A stretch of DNA of 25,043 nucleotides. It comes from URNF01 sp045634325 (GTDB lineage Bacteria > Bacillota > Clostridia > Oscillospirales > Acutalibacteraceae). The position numbers and the translations under genes were made by a program. Shown here piece by piece: positions 14,702 to 22,915 of this stretch (positions are counted from its first letter, which is position 1; every line of letters starts with the position of its first letter). Under the pieces are notes generated by a model that saw only the letters and a program-made list of their open reading frames with translations, made no database searches and was not told the DNA's origin. The DNA lies in assembly GCA_045634325.1 (NCBI GenBank), contig JAZRAA010000017.1, positions 1 through 25,043 on the forward strand. The letters are read 5' to 3'.

Positions 14702-14774
14702 ACTCTTTTTCTTCCTTTCGTTGCTTTTGTTTTCAAAGTTCGAACAGGCAGCAAATACTTACCACCTTAAAAGC

Positions 14775-14808
14775 AGGAAAAGACCCTTCGTCAAAGAAGG
14801 GTCTTTGC
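14775..14808 (-). terminator. Terminator-like hairpin after the Asp23 gene
   Basis: An 11-bp perfect stem (14779-14789 with 14796-14806) and six-base loop lie just past the Asp23 stop at 14813. On the minus strand the T-run is only four bases before CC, so termination into nusB may be incomplete. Confidence 0.6.
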
Positions 14809-14812
14809 GCGC

Positions 14813-15172
14813 TTATTGTTGTACTTCATCCAATTTGAGACCGGCAATATGCACATTCACGCGCGTCACCGGTTTGCCCGTCATAGATTGTACCGCAGCT
14901 TTCACTTCAGACTGCACCTGTTCTCCGACATCCGGAATACGTACGCCCTCTGTAATAGTGATATACACGTCCAGTGCAATGGTGTTTTCGTTAGCGGTCA
15001 CTTTAACCGATTTGCTGTTTGCACCGCCGGGAATCAGACCACGTATGTCAGGACGCGTAGCCATGGAAGCCACGCCCGCCACCTCGGCAGCCGCCGTACA
15101 AGCAATAGTCGCAATAACTTCCTCGGAAATGATGCAGGTGCCTTCTGCTATGTTAAAATCCTTTTCTTCCAT
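14813..15172 (-). CDS. Asp23/Gls24 family envelope stress protein
   Basis: This 119-residue cytosolic protein of the Asp23 family (DUF322; YqhY-type when next to nusB). Family features are visible: ISEEVIATIACTAAAEVAGVASM near 15-37, a basic-hydrophobic middle, and VYITITEGVRIPDVGEQVQSEVKAAVQSMTG near the C-terminus. YqhY-like proteins sit beside acetyl-CoA carboxylase and nusB genes in Firmicutes and have been linked to fatty-acid and envelope balance; that role is inferred here. I chose the ATG at 15172 because AGGAGG lies 8 bases upstream; the longer frame reaches into the leader palindrome. It has its own promoter and its own terminator. Confidence 0.9.
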   Translation of the reverse strand: MEEKDFNIAEGTCIISEEVIATIACTAAAEVAGVASMATRPDIRGLIPGGANSKSVKVTANENTIALDVYITITEGVRIPDVGEQVQSEVKAAVQSMTGKPVTRVNVHIAGLKLDEVQQ

Positions 15173-15207
15173 GAGATATACCTCCTGTACTTTTGTATCC
15201 ATTCTGG

Positions 15208-15229
15208 GTGCACAAACCATATTGTGCAC
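15208..15229. promoter_or_regulatory. Perfect palindrome in the Asp23 leader, possible operator
   Basis: Two perfect 8-base arms, GTGCACAA and TTGTGCAC, flank a six-base centre. The palindrome begins about six bases after the expected transcription start and lies 36 bases before the Asp23 ATG. It could be a repressor site or an mRNA hairpin. Confidence 0.55.
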
Positions 15230-15241
15230 TATTTATTACAT

Positions 15242-15258
15242 AGTATAACACATTTTTT
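15242..15258 (-). promoter_or_regulatory. Extended -10 promoter of the Asp23 gene
   Basis: On the minus strand TGTTATACT gives an extended -10 (TATACT at 15242-15247). The -35 region is A/T-rich without a good TTGACA match, as is usual for extended -10 promoters. It separates Asp23 from the spoIIIA operon, which ends at 15281. Confidence 0.5.
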
Positions 15259-15280
15259 TTAATAAGGAAATACTTTTTTA

Positions 15281-15838
15281 TCATTTTGTTGCCATAATAT
15301 TAATTTTTTGTGCGGGGATTTTGGATTGTGCGGTCACAATTTCACTAATTTGTAATGTTTGTGCGCCTGTCAGCTCATCCGCTTTTACCACCACCGAGCA
15401 ACTTTCCTCCGCTATATACACCACACAATCAGCAAAACCCTTTGCCTTCACCAACTCCTCGATCTTGCTTTCCTGCGTGATGGCCGTAGTCAAAGCGGTG
15501 GTTTGTTGCACCACCTTTTCCGCCGCACTCGCATCGGCTTTCAAATCCGCGGCAATATCCTTGATAATGTCCACCGCTTCCTCTCTTGCCTTTTCTCGAT
15601 TTTTGCGCGCTTGCTCAAAATAATTCACCTGACCGCCTACCGCAACCGCCTGTTCGTCTTCTTTTTGAGTGGTATCGGTGTCATCATCCACGAAAACCGC
15701 TTCTCCTAAATTCCCCTGTTGCTGCGTAGAACCAATGCCGTCATAGTCCGAAAAATAATAATTAAGATATACGGCAACACCCAAAGCTGCCACCAAAGTC
15801 AATACCAACGCTTGCTTTTTGAAAGTGATTTTTTTCAT
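15281..15838 (-). CDS. spoIIIAH: Stage III sporulation protein AH
   Basis: SpoIIIAH of the mother cell docks with forespore SpoIIQ across the intermembrane space and forms a ring related to type III secretion (YscJ/FliF). This 185-residue protein has a single N-terminal membrane segment (about 8-27, ALVLTLVAALGVAVYLNYYF), an acidic linker, a helical stretch with NYFEQARKNREKAREEA, and the C-terminal ring-building domain with a VVYIAEESCSVVVKADEL strand region. AAGGAG lies 8 bases before the ATG, 13 bases after spoIIIAG. It is the last gene of the operon. Confidence 0.93.
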   Translation of the reverse strand: MKKITFKKQALVLTLVAALGVAVYLNYYFSDYDGIGSTQQQGNLGEAVFVDDDTDTTQKEDEQAVAVGGQVNYFEQARKNREKAREEAVDIIKDIAADLKADASAAEKVVQQTTALTTAITQESKIEELVKAKGFADCVVYIAEESCSVVVKADELTGAQTLQISEIVTAQSKIPAQKINIMATK

Positions 15839-15851
15839 ATCTACTCGCTCC

Positions 15852-16391
15852 TTATTTTGTGACGCACACGCGCCTTGTGGATATATTGAGTGCGGTTGTT
15901 ACCACCGCCGTCACCCGTTGTACGACCCCCTCCGTATCACCGCCGTCACAAACCACGACCACCCCTTTGATTTGCGGTTGGATTTCGGTGAGCAACAAGC
16001 CCGTTTCCCCCGTATCCCCGTCCACTAAAATAACGCTGGTCTGGGTATCGTTCTTTTCGGTTGTCTTGTCGCCATCCTGTGCCAAATCGGCATTGTTCTT
16101 TTCCTCGGTAGCGTATACATATTCAACGCCATTTTCCAACGTGACATACACCTTACAGTTGCCCACGCCCTCCATGTTCTGCAACAGAGCAGACAATTTT
16201 TGCTCGGTTTGTTCACAATAGAGTTTGGCGGTATCCTCCACCGTCTTCACGGTTTGTTCCGTTTTAGGTCTCAAGGAGGAAAACGACAGCAATATTACCC
16301 CCACCGCACCCAGTATCACCGCCCACTTAACGCTTTTTCCGTCTCCTAATTGAGCGGTCATATTCTTCAAAAACGATAGTTTAATCGGCAT
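15852..16391 (-). CDS. spoIIIAG: Stage III sporulation protein AG
   Basis: SpoIIIAG forms a large membrane-anchored ring in the mother-cell-forespore channel. The 179 residues contain one membrane segment at about 22-41 (VKWAVILGAVGVILLSFSSL), a helical part, and the ring domain with VGNCKVYVTLENGVEYVYA, a low-conservation acidic insertion (KNNADLAQDGDKTTEKND) and IKGVVVVCDGGDTEGV near the end. The start overlaps the end of spoIIIAF by 11 bases, and a GGAGGTGAGGGTGG tract lies upstream. Confidence 0.93.
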   Translation of the reverse strand: MPIKLSFLKNMTAQLGDGKSVKWAVILGAVGVILLSFSSLRPKTEQTVKTVEDTAKLYCEQTEQKLSALLQNMEGVGNCKVYVTLENGVEYVYATEEKNNADLAQDGDKTTEKNDTQTSVILVDGDTGETGLLLTEIQPQIKGVVVVCDGGDTEGVVQRVTAVVTTALNISTRRVCVTK

Positions 16392-16848
16392 ACACCACCC
16401 TCACCTCCGTACCGAGTCTTTGTGCGACAATTTCCTTTACCCAGTTGCGGTGCAAGGTGTTTCCCGACGGGATATACACCACTATATCCGTAATAGATAT
16501 GCGCCCATCTGATAAAGTATCCATCTCAATTTTAATTTTTTGTGCAGAAAGATTATGTGATTGCAAAGCGGTGTTGACCTCCTGTAACAACACCCGCTCG
16601 GTCATCTCACACAACTGTTCTTTTGCGGTTTGTTGTAAATCAGCAGAAGTTTCGGACGAAGATTGCATGCCGGGCAATTCCACCTTTTGCAAAACGTCCG
16701 AGAGTGGTAACAACACTGCACATATAAAAAACGCCGCCGTCAGCAGACGGAACACCTTTCCCACACCCGTCTTACCCGCAAACAGATGCAGTAACGTGCA
16801 CCCCGCCGCCGCCATACACACACTGCCCGCCCAAGCGAGTCCGTTCAT
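16381..16848 (-). CDS. spoIIIAF: Stage III sporulation protein AF
   Basis: This 155-residue protein has two N-terminal membrane segments (about 3-23 and 33-50, LLTAAFFICAVLLPLSDVL) and a C-terminal soluble domain with IKIEMDTLSDGRISITDIVVYIP followed by a final VAQRLGTEVRVVYAD, the usual SpoIIIAF layout. The ATG at 16848 overlaps the spoIIIAE stop as ATGA; the longer frame to 16902 would extend into spoIIIAE and is not needed. Its exact job in the channel complex is not known. Confidence 0.9.
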   Translation of the reverse strand: MNGLAWAGSVCMAAAGCTLLHLFAGKTGVGKVFRLLTAAFFICAVLLPLSDVLQKVELPGMQSSSETSADLQQTAKEQLCEMTERVLLQEVNTALQSHNLSAQKIKIEMDTLSDGRISITDIVVYIPSGNTLHRNWVKEIVAQRLGTEVRVVYAD

Positions 16849-17978
16849 ACGCTCGCCCCCTTTGCTACGATGGCGGTCGCAATCACCATAAACAACGCAC
16901 ACACCGCCAATAAAGCCACGGTGGTTTTCATAACCTGCCCCATTGTTTTAAGCATTTTGCCCATAGACGACAGCGCAAACACGTCTGCCGCCATACCGCA
17001 AACCCACAAACATAACTGCCAACAAACGCATTGCACCAACGCCGGCAACAACATCAAGGCAGTGGTGATAATACCGAATGCGCCCACCGTTGTACGCACC
17101 ACGCCAACGCAACTGCTTACCGTCAAAAACGCTTCGCTGAGAGCACCACCAACCACCGGCACAAAGCTGGACAAAGACAACCGCGCCATACGATTTCCCA
17201 GTGTATCCGCCGCACTGCCGAGCATACCATTCACCGTCAACAGCGTGGTAAACACAGTGGCGAGGATACCGGTGATCCGGGTCACACTTTTGAGCAGTGT
17301 GTCGCCTATCTTGCCCAGATGTCCCGCATCACTTATCGTCGCCACCATTCCCAGTGCAAACGCTGTGAGTAACAATGGCAACAATACCGTATCCGCCAAA
17401 AAGGTAAGTATCTGCGAAAATAACAGCACCACCGTTTGATAGGATGCCGCCGCTCGCAACCGGCCGCTCGCAGATAAAACCGCAATGTATACCGGCGAAA
17501 AGCTCCCCATAAACACCGCTGCACCCGACAACGCCTTTTGCACCGCTTGCATGCATTGCACGAACGGGACAGCCGCCGTGACACACACTGTTAGCACGCT
17601 GACACTCCGGTATACGCTATGTATCCCCTGTTCGCCCACCGCCTCTTTTAACCCGCCAACATACGCACACAACACTACCGCACACAATAAAATTCCCATG
17701 ATGGAAAACGGCGTTTGGACATACTCGTCTAACAAACCGCCCGCTGTGTCCAGTAACATCTGCGGTGACAACACCGCATCACTCAAATCCGAAAGGTTTT
17801 CGATACCCACCCTTTCATACAACGCTTTGGTTTCTGCCGACAATGCATCCCACACATCTGTCGCACCGCTGTTTTCCAAATGCTGTTGCACGTATGTATC
17901 GGTTTGCTCCGCCCGCACAGGTATTGCAAATAAGCAAAAAACGCACAGCATCACCGCTATACACCTATATTTTTTCAT
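16845..17978 (-). CDS. spoIIIAE: Stage III sporulation protein AE
   Basis: This is the large multi-pass membrane protein of the SpoIIIA complex, 377 residues. An N-terminal signal peptide is visible (MKKYRCIAVMLCVFCLFAIPVRAEQ), then a short extracytoplasmic helical part containing IENLSDLSDAVLSPQMLLD, then about seven or eight hydrophobic segments, with the conserved SLSSFVPVVGGALSEAFLTV region near the middle of the membrane part. The signal cleavage after VRA is inference. AGGGGGAATT precedes the ATG, which overlaps the spoIIIAD stop by 4 bases. Confidence 0.93.
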   Translation of the reverse strand: MKKYRCIAVMLCVFCLFAIPVRAEQTDTYVQQHLENSGATDVWDALSAETKALYERVGIENLSDLSDAVLSPQMLLDTAGGLLDEYVQTPFSIMGILLCAVVLCAYVGGLKEAVGEQGIHSVYRSVSVLTVCVTAAVPFVQCMQAVQKALSGAAVFMGSFSPVYIAVLSASGRLRAAASYQTVVLLFSQILTFLADTVLLPLLLTAFALGMVATISDAGHLGKIGDTLLKSVTRITGILATVFTTLLTVNGMLGSAADTLGNRMARLSLSSFVPVVGGALSEAFLTVSSCVGVVRTTVGAFGIITTALMLLPALVQCVCWQLCLWVCGMAADVFALSSMGKMLKTMGQVMKTTVALLAVCALFMVIATAIVAKGASV

Positions 17979-18370
17979 AATTCCCCCTGCATCAAGGACT
18001 GTGCGAGGCGGATAATTTCCTCAAAAAGCGGCATAGATAACACCATCAGCAAAATTTTCCCCACAAATTCCGCTTTGGCAGCCAGTGCGGTTTCCCCTGC
18101 ATCACGACAGGTATCCGCCGCCAGTTGCGTGAGAAGACAAACACCCAACGCGCGAAATAAAATGCCGACGTATACAGACGGTAACGCCGCACCTTCCAGC
18201 ATGGAACGCACGCTTTCAATCAGCGGTACCACCCGCTCTAAAACCGTCCACAATACCACAATGCCCGCTATGAGCCCGACACCCAGCGCTGCTTCCGGTT
18301 GACTGCGACGCAACAGCACGCTCAAAAACGACGCTGTTATGAGCAATATTAATATCGACATCAGTTCCAT
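17975..18370 (-). CDS. spoIIIAD: Stage III sporulation protein AD
   Basis: This 131-residue membrane protein has about four hydrophobic segments, including LILLITASFLSVLLRR at the N-terminus, VGLIAGIVVLWTVLERVV, and ILFRALGVCLLTQLAADTCRDAGE, a stretch typical of SpoIIIAD. I placed the start at 18370, directly after the spoIIIAC stop (TGA-T-ATG), so that translation is coupled; four codons further upstream is an in-frame alternative inside spoIIIAC. Confidence 0.92.
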   Translation of the reverse strand: MELMSILILLITASFLSVLLRRSQPEAALGVGLIAGIVVLWTVLERVVPLIESVRSMLEGAALPSVYVGILFRALGVCLLTQLAADTCRDAGETALAAKAEFVGKILLMVLSMPLFEEIIRLAQSLMQGEL

Positions 18371-18371
18371 A

Positions 18372-18566
18372 TCACAGTCCAAACACCGATTTTACCATAG
18401 AAAATAACTCACTGATTTCCACCACGATAATAGACAGCACCACTATCAAGCCTGCAAGGGTGGTCAGCATTGCCTGTTCCTCCCTGCCGGATCGGATTAA
18501 CACTTGATTAAGCACCGCCACAATAATCCCGATAGCGGCAATTTTAAAAATGAGTTCAATGTCCAT
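18372..18566 (-). CDS. spoIIIAC: Stage III sporulation protein AC
   Basis: This very small membrane protein (64 residues) has two hydrophobic segments, IELIFKIAAIGIIVAVLNQVL and LTTLAGLIVVLSIIVVEIS, joined by a charged turn RSGREEQA. This is the well-conserved SpoIIIAC pattern. AGAGG lies before the ATG, 14 bases after the spoIIIAB stop. It is thought to form the membrane base of the complex together with SpoIIIAD. Confidence 0.93.
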   Translation of the reverse strand: MDIELIFKIAAIGIIVAVLNQVLIRSGREEQAMLTTLAGLIVVLSIIVVEISELFSMVKSVFGL

Positions 18567-18580
18567 TTATGTATCCTCTT

Positions 18581-19075
18581 TCATATCCACAATAGCGCCA
18601 TCGCCAGTCCGCCCGACAGACCCAGCGTCATATACAGCTTATCCGCTTTTTGTGCGGCCGACAGCGCTTCTGTACGTCGTTCTTCCAACGCTGCCACCGC
18701 TTCCTGTACGCAACGCCGTTGCGTATGTGCTTCACTTTTTCCCAGTTGCGCTCCTAATGCGCGCAAAGGCGCCGTATCTACGGCACTCCACCGCGGAAAC
18801 GACACTAAAACCGCCCTCTCCCATGCGGTTTGCAGGTCATCTCCCTGTAACGCACAACAAACCGCCGCAATAAACGGCAATTGCGAGAACACGTTTGCAC
18901 TCTCTTCTAACCACTCACGGACAGGCGGCGCCGTATACTGCAACCGTCGTTCAAAATCCCGTAACCATTGAATGAGCAGTTGCAGAATATGTACCCGCTG
19001 ATGCCGCCATTTCACGGCGGCGATGCCGACGAAAGTCCCTGCCATGCTCAACGCCAGCAAACCTATCCATTTCAA
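18581..19075 (-). CDS. spoIIIAB: Stage III sporulation protein AB
   Basis: SpoIIIAB is a membrane protein of the channel, structurally related to type II secretion GspF. I chose TTG at 19075: GGAGG lies nine bases before it, and the protein then begins LKWIGLLALSMAGTFVGIAA, which lines up with the usual N-terminal membrane helix, giving 164 residues. A GTG at 19108 would add 11 unconserved residues. The soluble helical domain contains REWLEESANVFSQLPF and a long charged helix (AAVALEERRTEAL type), with a second hydrophobic stretch at the C-terminus. It overlaps the spoIIIAA frame by 125 bases, which is unusual. Confidence 0.85.
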   Translation of the reverse strand: MKWIGLLALSMAGTFVGIAAVKWRHQRVHILQLLIQWLRDFERRLQYTAPPVREWLEESANVFSQLPFIAAVCCALQGDDLQTAWERAVLVSFPRWSAVDTAPLRALGAQLGKSEAHTQRRCVQEAVAALEERRTEALSAAQKADKLYMTLGLSGGLAMALLWI

Positions 19076-19982
19076 GCGTATCCACCTCCACGATTTCACG
19101 AATTTCACCCGGTGCTTCTCTACCCCTTAAAAACACAACCGTATCAAACACGTGCCGTTGCAGTGCCAACCGCACCGCATCACGACGCAACGCCTCTTGC
19201 AAATTACGACCGTGTGCGGTAGCAATCGCAGGTACACCTGCGTGCAAATTTTGGGTGATTGCTTCCACCTCCTCAAACGTTCCCAGTTCATCCAGTATAA
19301 TGACATCCGGCGCCAAGGTGCGTACCGCTTGTAAAATACCGATAGGTTTTGGTATACCGTTCAAAACATCCGCATTATGTAAACCGCCCGCACCCGCAAT
19401 TTCTCCCCGCTCGTCCACCACCGTGACACGAAAACGTTTTCCACGCGCGCCCTCGCTCAGTACACGCGCAATATCCCGCAACATACTGGTTTTACCCGCA
19501 GACGGCTCGCCCACTATCAAGACCGACGGTATACGCTCTGCAAACAGAGGGTATAGTGCGGCAGCACACCCATCATGCCGCGTTGCCACACGCAAACATA
19601 AAGAACAGATATCGCGCACGGCAGTCACTACGCCGTTTTCAGTAACAGCGGTGCCCGCCACCCCTACACGAAAACCACCCTTTGCGGTGATAAACCCGCA
19701 ACGCAACTGCTCACTGTGACTGTGCACCGAATAGTCACACAATTTCAGAAATGTTTTTTCCAAATCCTCGCCGCTGCAATATACCGACAATACGTCAGGG
19801 TGCTCAGATAACGTCCCGTCCGTATCCACCGCAAATTCTCCCTCCGGCAAAGAAACGGTCAACAGTCCGTTTTTTCGTAAACGGATTTCTTGTACGCGCC
19901 CTTGTGTCAACACCTGCACCGATAACAAAGCCCTTTTTAAACCGTCCGGCAAAAAGGCTGTCGCTTGTTCAAACGCTCTCAT
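18951..19982 (-). CDS. spoIIIAA: Stage III sporulation protein AA, secretion-type ATPase
   Basis: SpoIIIAA is the mother-cell ATPase of the SpoIIIA-SpoIIQ channel, related to secretion-type traffic ATPases. From the ATG at 19982 (AAGGAGG nine bases upstream) it has 343 residues. Walker A is GEPSAGKT at 158-165, VVDERGEIAG follows near 189-198, Walker B is DVIILDELG at 226-234, and a TAHG element lies near 255-258. The expected end is near EIREIVEVD around residue 300. The frame instead continues for about 40 residues, basic at first (RDFRRHRRRE), through the start of spoIIIAB. It is the first gene after the ligA terminator, so a sporulation (sigma-E) promoter is expected within about 19985-20035; a CATATGCT at about 20006-20013 (minus strand) is only a weak candidate. 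Confidence 0.92.
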   Translation of the reverse strand: MRAFEQATAFLPDGLKRALLSVQVLTQGRVQEIRLRKNGLLTVSLPEGEFAVDTDGTLSEHPDVLSVYCSGEDLEKTFLKLCDYSVHSHSEQLRCGFITAKGGFRVGVAGTAVTENGVVTAVRDICSLCLRVATRHDGCAAALYPLFAERIPSVLIVGEPSAGKTSMLRDIARVLSEGARGKRFRVTVVDERGEIAGAGGLHNADVLNGIPKPIGILQAVRTLAPDVIILDELGTFEEVEAITQNLHAGVPAIATAHGRNLQEALRRDAVRLALQRHVFDTVVFLRGREAPGEIREIVEVDTLEMDRFAGVEHGRDFRRHRRREMAASAGTYSATAHSMVTGF

Positions 19983-20035
19983 GCTCGTCCGCCTCCTTTG
20001 TCCAAGCATATGCGAGACAGCACAACGATAGAACT

Positions 20036-20075
20036 AAAAAAGCACACCACAGATAAATCCGTGGTGTGCTTTTGT
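20036..20075 (-). terminator. Rho-independent terminator of ligA
   Basis: A 13-bp stem (20037-20050 with 20061-20073) has a ten-base loop and, on the minus strand, a run of six T. It lies 17 bases past the ligA stop and isolates ligA from the spoIIIA operon. Confidence 0.88.
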
Positions 20076-20091
20076 AAAGTATTTTTACTTG

Positions 20092-22074
20092 TCATTCTAG
20101 CATTTCCAAGAATGCCGCTTCGTCTATAATGGGAATACCGAGGCTTTGCGCTTTGGTCAGTTTACTACCCGCTTCCTCGCCCGCCAGCACCATACTGGTT
20201 TTCTTGGAAACAGAGGACGAGGTCTTTCCGCCACGCTGTTCGATCAATGCCGCGGCTTCATCTCGTTTCATGGTCGGCAACGTGCCGGTCAGCACAAAAG
20301 TCATGCCTGCAAAACGGGTGTCGGTGACAGCGGCGGTTTGCATCTGCATATTGACACCTGCCGCTTGCAATCTTTCAATCAAATACACTGTACCGTTCTG
20401 ACCAAAAAACTCTTTGACGCTCTTTGCCATGATTTCACCAAAACCGTCAATGGCACACAATTGTTGTTCACTTGCGGCTTGCAATGCATCCATACTACCA
20501 AACGTTGATGCAAGCAGTTTCGCCGCTTTTTCACCAATATGGCGGATGCCGAGCGCATAAATCACCCGATATAAATCATTTTCTTTGGATTTTTGGATTG
20601 CGTTTTTAAAGTTTTCGGCGGATTTTTCTCCCAATCCTTCCAGCGCCGCTACCGCATCCCAATCCAAGTCATATAAATCGTATACCGCATTGACCAAACC
20701 TGCATTTGTCAATTGTTCCAAAACAGCCGGCCCTAAACCCTCGATATCCATCGCATCCCGCGAACAGAAATGAATGAGATTACGCAAACTCTGAGCGGGA
20801 CAGGTGGGATTCGTACACCGCAACGCCGCCTCTCCCTCTTCACGATGAACCGCAGAGCCACAGGATGGACAGGTATGCGGCATTGTATACGCAGGCATAT
20901 CCGCTTGATGATGCACCACACGCACCACCTCAGGAATAATGTCTCCCGCCTTACGCAACACAACACGGTCACCGATAGCGAGATTTTTTTCTTTGATAAA
21001 ATCTTCGTTGTGCAACGTAGCACGACTCACCGTCGTTCCCGCCAAAGTCACCGGCTCAAAAATACCGGTCGGGGTAAGCACACCGGTGCGTCCGACCGCT
21101 ACCGTCACATCGAGCAACGTGGTTTCCTTTTCCTCAGGCGGATACTTATATGCCACCGCCCATTTGGGGAATTTAGAGGTTTCGCCAAGTACATTTCTAT
21201 CTGTAAAGTTATCCACCTTCACAACGGCGCCGTCGATGTCAAACGGCAGACTTTGCCGCACCTCACCGATGCGCTCAATTTCCCGCACCATTTCCTCTAC
21301 AGAGTCGGTAACTTTATAAAACGGCACCACCGGGAACCCCAGTTCTTTCATGCGTTGCAGAGATGCTGCGTGTCCCAGCAGCGTTTCTCCTTCTATCAAT
21401 TGGAGATTGAATATAAACAAATCCAATCCCCTGCTTTTTGTCACAGCAGGGTCTTTTTGCCGCAGTGAACCTGCCGCCGCATTACGAGGATTTTTAAAGG
21501 TTTTTTCACCGTTTTGCTCTTGCTGTTCAACCAGTTTGGCAAACGTCGCGCGCGGCATATACACCTCGCCTCGTACAATCAAGCGAGACACTTTTTCGGG
21601 CAATTCCCACGGAATGGACGCAATGCCACGCAAATTGGCAGACACGTCTTCGCCGGTGATGCCATCACCACGAGTTGCACCCCGTACAAATACACCGTTT
21701 TCATATTCGAGCGCAATAGAGAGACCATCGATTTTAGGTTCTATCACGTACACGGGATTTTTTACCGTTTCTCGCACACGGCGGTCAAAATCACGCACCT
21801 CTTCGAGTGAAAACACGTCCTGCAAACTGCCCAGCGGCACCGCGTGTTGCACGGGTGTAAACAATTTGGATAGTTCGCCGTGTACTCGTTGGGTGTAGGA
21901 ATCAGCGGTAACCAACGAAGGAAAAGCCGTTTCAAGACTTTTTAGTTCCCGCGTCAAAGCATCAAACGCATCATCTTCTATTTCGGGGGCATCCTCATCA
22001 TAGTAGCGTTTACTATGATACTCAATCTGTATGCGCAACTCTTCTATGCGCACCTTCGCCTGTTCAAAATCCAT
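20092..22074 (-). CDS. ligA: NAD-dependent DNA ligase LigA
   Basis: LigA seals nicks in replication and repair using NAD. All domains are present in 660 residues: the Ia domain (about 1-60, with YYDEDAPEIEDDAFDAL for NMN binding), the adenylation site EPKIDG at 112-117 with Lys114 as the AMP-accepting residue, FPKWAVAYKYP at 302-312, an OB-fold, a four-cysteine zinc finger (C402, C405, C420, C425), helix-hairpin-helix repeats around 440-560, and a C-terminal BRCT domain from about 585. GGAGGAG lies five bases before the ATG. It follows yunB by about 60 bases, and its own terminator follows. Confidence 0.96.
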   Translation of the reverse strand: MDFEQAKVRIEELRIQIEYHSKRYYDEDAPEIEDDAFDALTRELKSLETAFPSLVTADSYTQRVHGELSKLFTPVQHAVPLGSLQDVFSLEEVRDFDRRVRETVKNPVYVIEPKIDGLSIALEYENGVFVRGATRGDGITGEDVSANLRGIASIPWELPEKVSRLIVRGEVYMPRATFAKLVEQQEQNGEKTFKNPRNAAAGSLRQKDPAVTKSRGLDLFIFNLQLIEGETLLGHAASLQRMKELGFPVVPFYKVTDSVEEMVREIERIGEVRQSLPFDIDGAVVKVDNFTDRNVLGETSKFPKWAVAYKYPPEEKETTLLDVTVAVGRTGVLTPTGIFEPVTLAGTTVSRATLHNEDFIKEKNLAIGDRVVLRKAGDIIPEVVRVVHHQADMPAYTMPHTCPSCGSAVHREEGEAALRCTNPTCPAQSLRNLIHFCSRDAMDIEGLGPAVLEQLTNAGLVNAVYDLYDLDWDAVAALEGLGEKSAENFKNAIQKSKENDLYRVIYALGIRHIGEKAAKLLASTFGSMDALQAASEQQLCAIDGFGEIMAKSVKEFFGQNGTVYLIERLQAAGVNMQMQTAAVTDTRFAGMTFVLTGTLPTMKRDEAAALIEQRGGKTSSSVSKKTSMVLAGEEAGSKLTKAQSLGIPIIDEAAFLEMLE

Positions 22075-22137
22075 GCGTTCTCCTCCGCAATTTTGTGATA
22101 CATACAGTATACCAAATTCTTTTTTATTTTTCCACTA

Positions 22138-22836
22138 CTAATTTTCAATTCCTGCACCATAATCAAAAATTTCACCGATGGTTTCCTCATCTACATTTTC
22201 TACAACGGTATATGCATCGGGTACCTTGCCTAATAAAATACTTTCTGCTATAATAAAGGAAGTTTCCACCTCTATCGAGGTGTAGGCGGTAGGCACCGCC
22301 AAGAAAACGGTGGTCTGTATGTTTAAAACAATACGATGTGCAGTTTGATTGATACCCGCCGCCTGCAAAACGCTGTCAAAATCGGTGAGCAAACCGACAC
22401 TCGCACTAATCGGAATATGTATCCGTGGCCCGCGGCCGCTAAACAAATGACTGCCCAGAAACGTACCCAGCGGTATGGACACGGTCACAGCGTTTTTCTG
22501 TTCTGTTTTTTCTGCTACCGACAATGACAACGCCGCTTTAATAGTATTGAGCGCTTGCATGTCCGCCTCTACCGAGGTTACCGCACCATCACCGTCCCGT
22601 ATCACCTGCACCAAATTGGTGTACTGCGGGTTGGTTTGTGCAAGCACATCGGTGACCGCCGCATTTATCACATGGGTAGCGTATCGCTCGGCTCCCGTGC
22701 GGGCATATTGTTTGACAAGCCCTATAACATAGCGGTCCAGTGCCACCGCACCAACCAACAGCAACAAAACAACAACGTATATCACAAGTCGGCGTCCTAT
22801 TCGCCGCTTTTTAAACGGTTTGTGATACCGTCGCAA
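22138..22836 (-). CDS. yunB: Sporulation protein YunB
   Basis: YunB is a conserved sporulation protein of the mother cell whose mechanism is not known. The basic N-terminus (HKPFKKRRIGRR) is followed by one membrane segment (about 18-35, VIYVVVLLLLVGAVALDRY) and a large domain outside the membrane with conserved stretches IPLGTFLGSHLFSGRGPRI and the final ETSFIIAESILLGKVPDAY. I prefer TTG at 22836, because AAGGGGGTGA, one mismatch from the ideal Shine-Dalgarno, lies just upstream. The GTG at 22845 is part of that site itself and would add three residues. It is divergent from the DUF2079 gene. Confidence 0.88.
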   Translation of the reverse strand: MRRYHKPFKKRRIGRRLVIYVVVLLLLVGAVALDRYVIGLVKQYARTGAERYATHVINAAVTDVLAQTNPQYTNLVQVIRDGDGAVTSVEADMQALNTIKAALSLSVAEKTEQKNAVTVSIPLGTFLGSHLFSGRGPRIHIPISASVGLLTDFDSVLQAAGINQTAHRIVLNIQTTVFLAVPTAYTSIEVETSFIIAESILLGKVPDAYTVVENVDEETIGEIFDYGAGIEN

Positions 22837-22915
22837 CCGTTTCACCCCCTTTTTATAAAAATGCTCTATCCCATGTTACGCAAAAGAGCAAGTCTTTGTT
22901 CAAAAGGAGTGTACC

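Noticed and set aside
19985..20035. Sigma-E promoter for the spoIIIA operon
   Set aside because: Expected from knowledge of sporulation control, but the only -10-like match (CATATGCT) is weak and no good -35 is at the right distance, so it is not listed as a feature.
22846..22915. Divergent promoters between yunB and the DUF2079 gene
   Set aside because: They must exist, but no pair of boxes at proper spacing is convincing on either strand; TTTATA near 22850 is too close to the yunB ribosome binding site.
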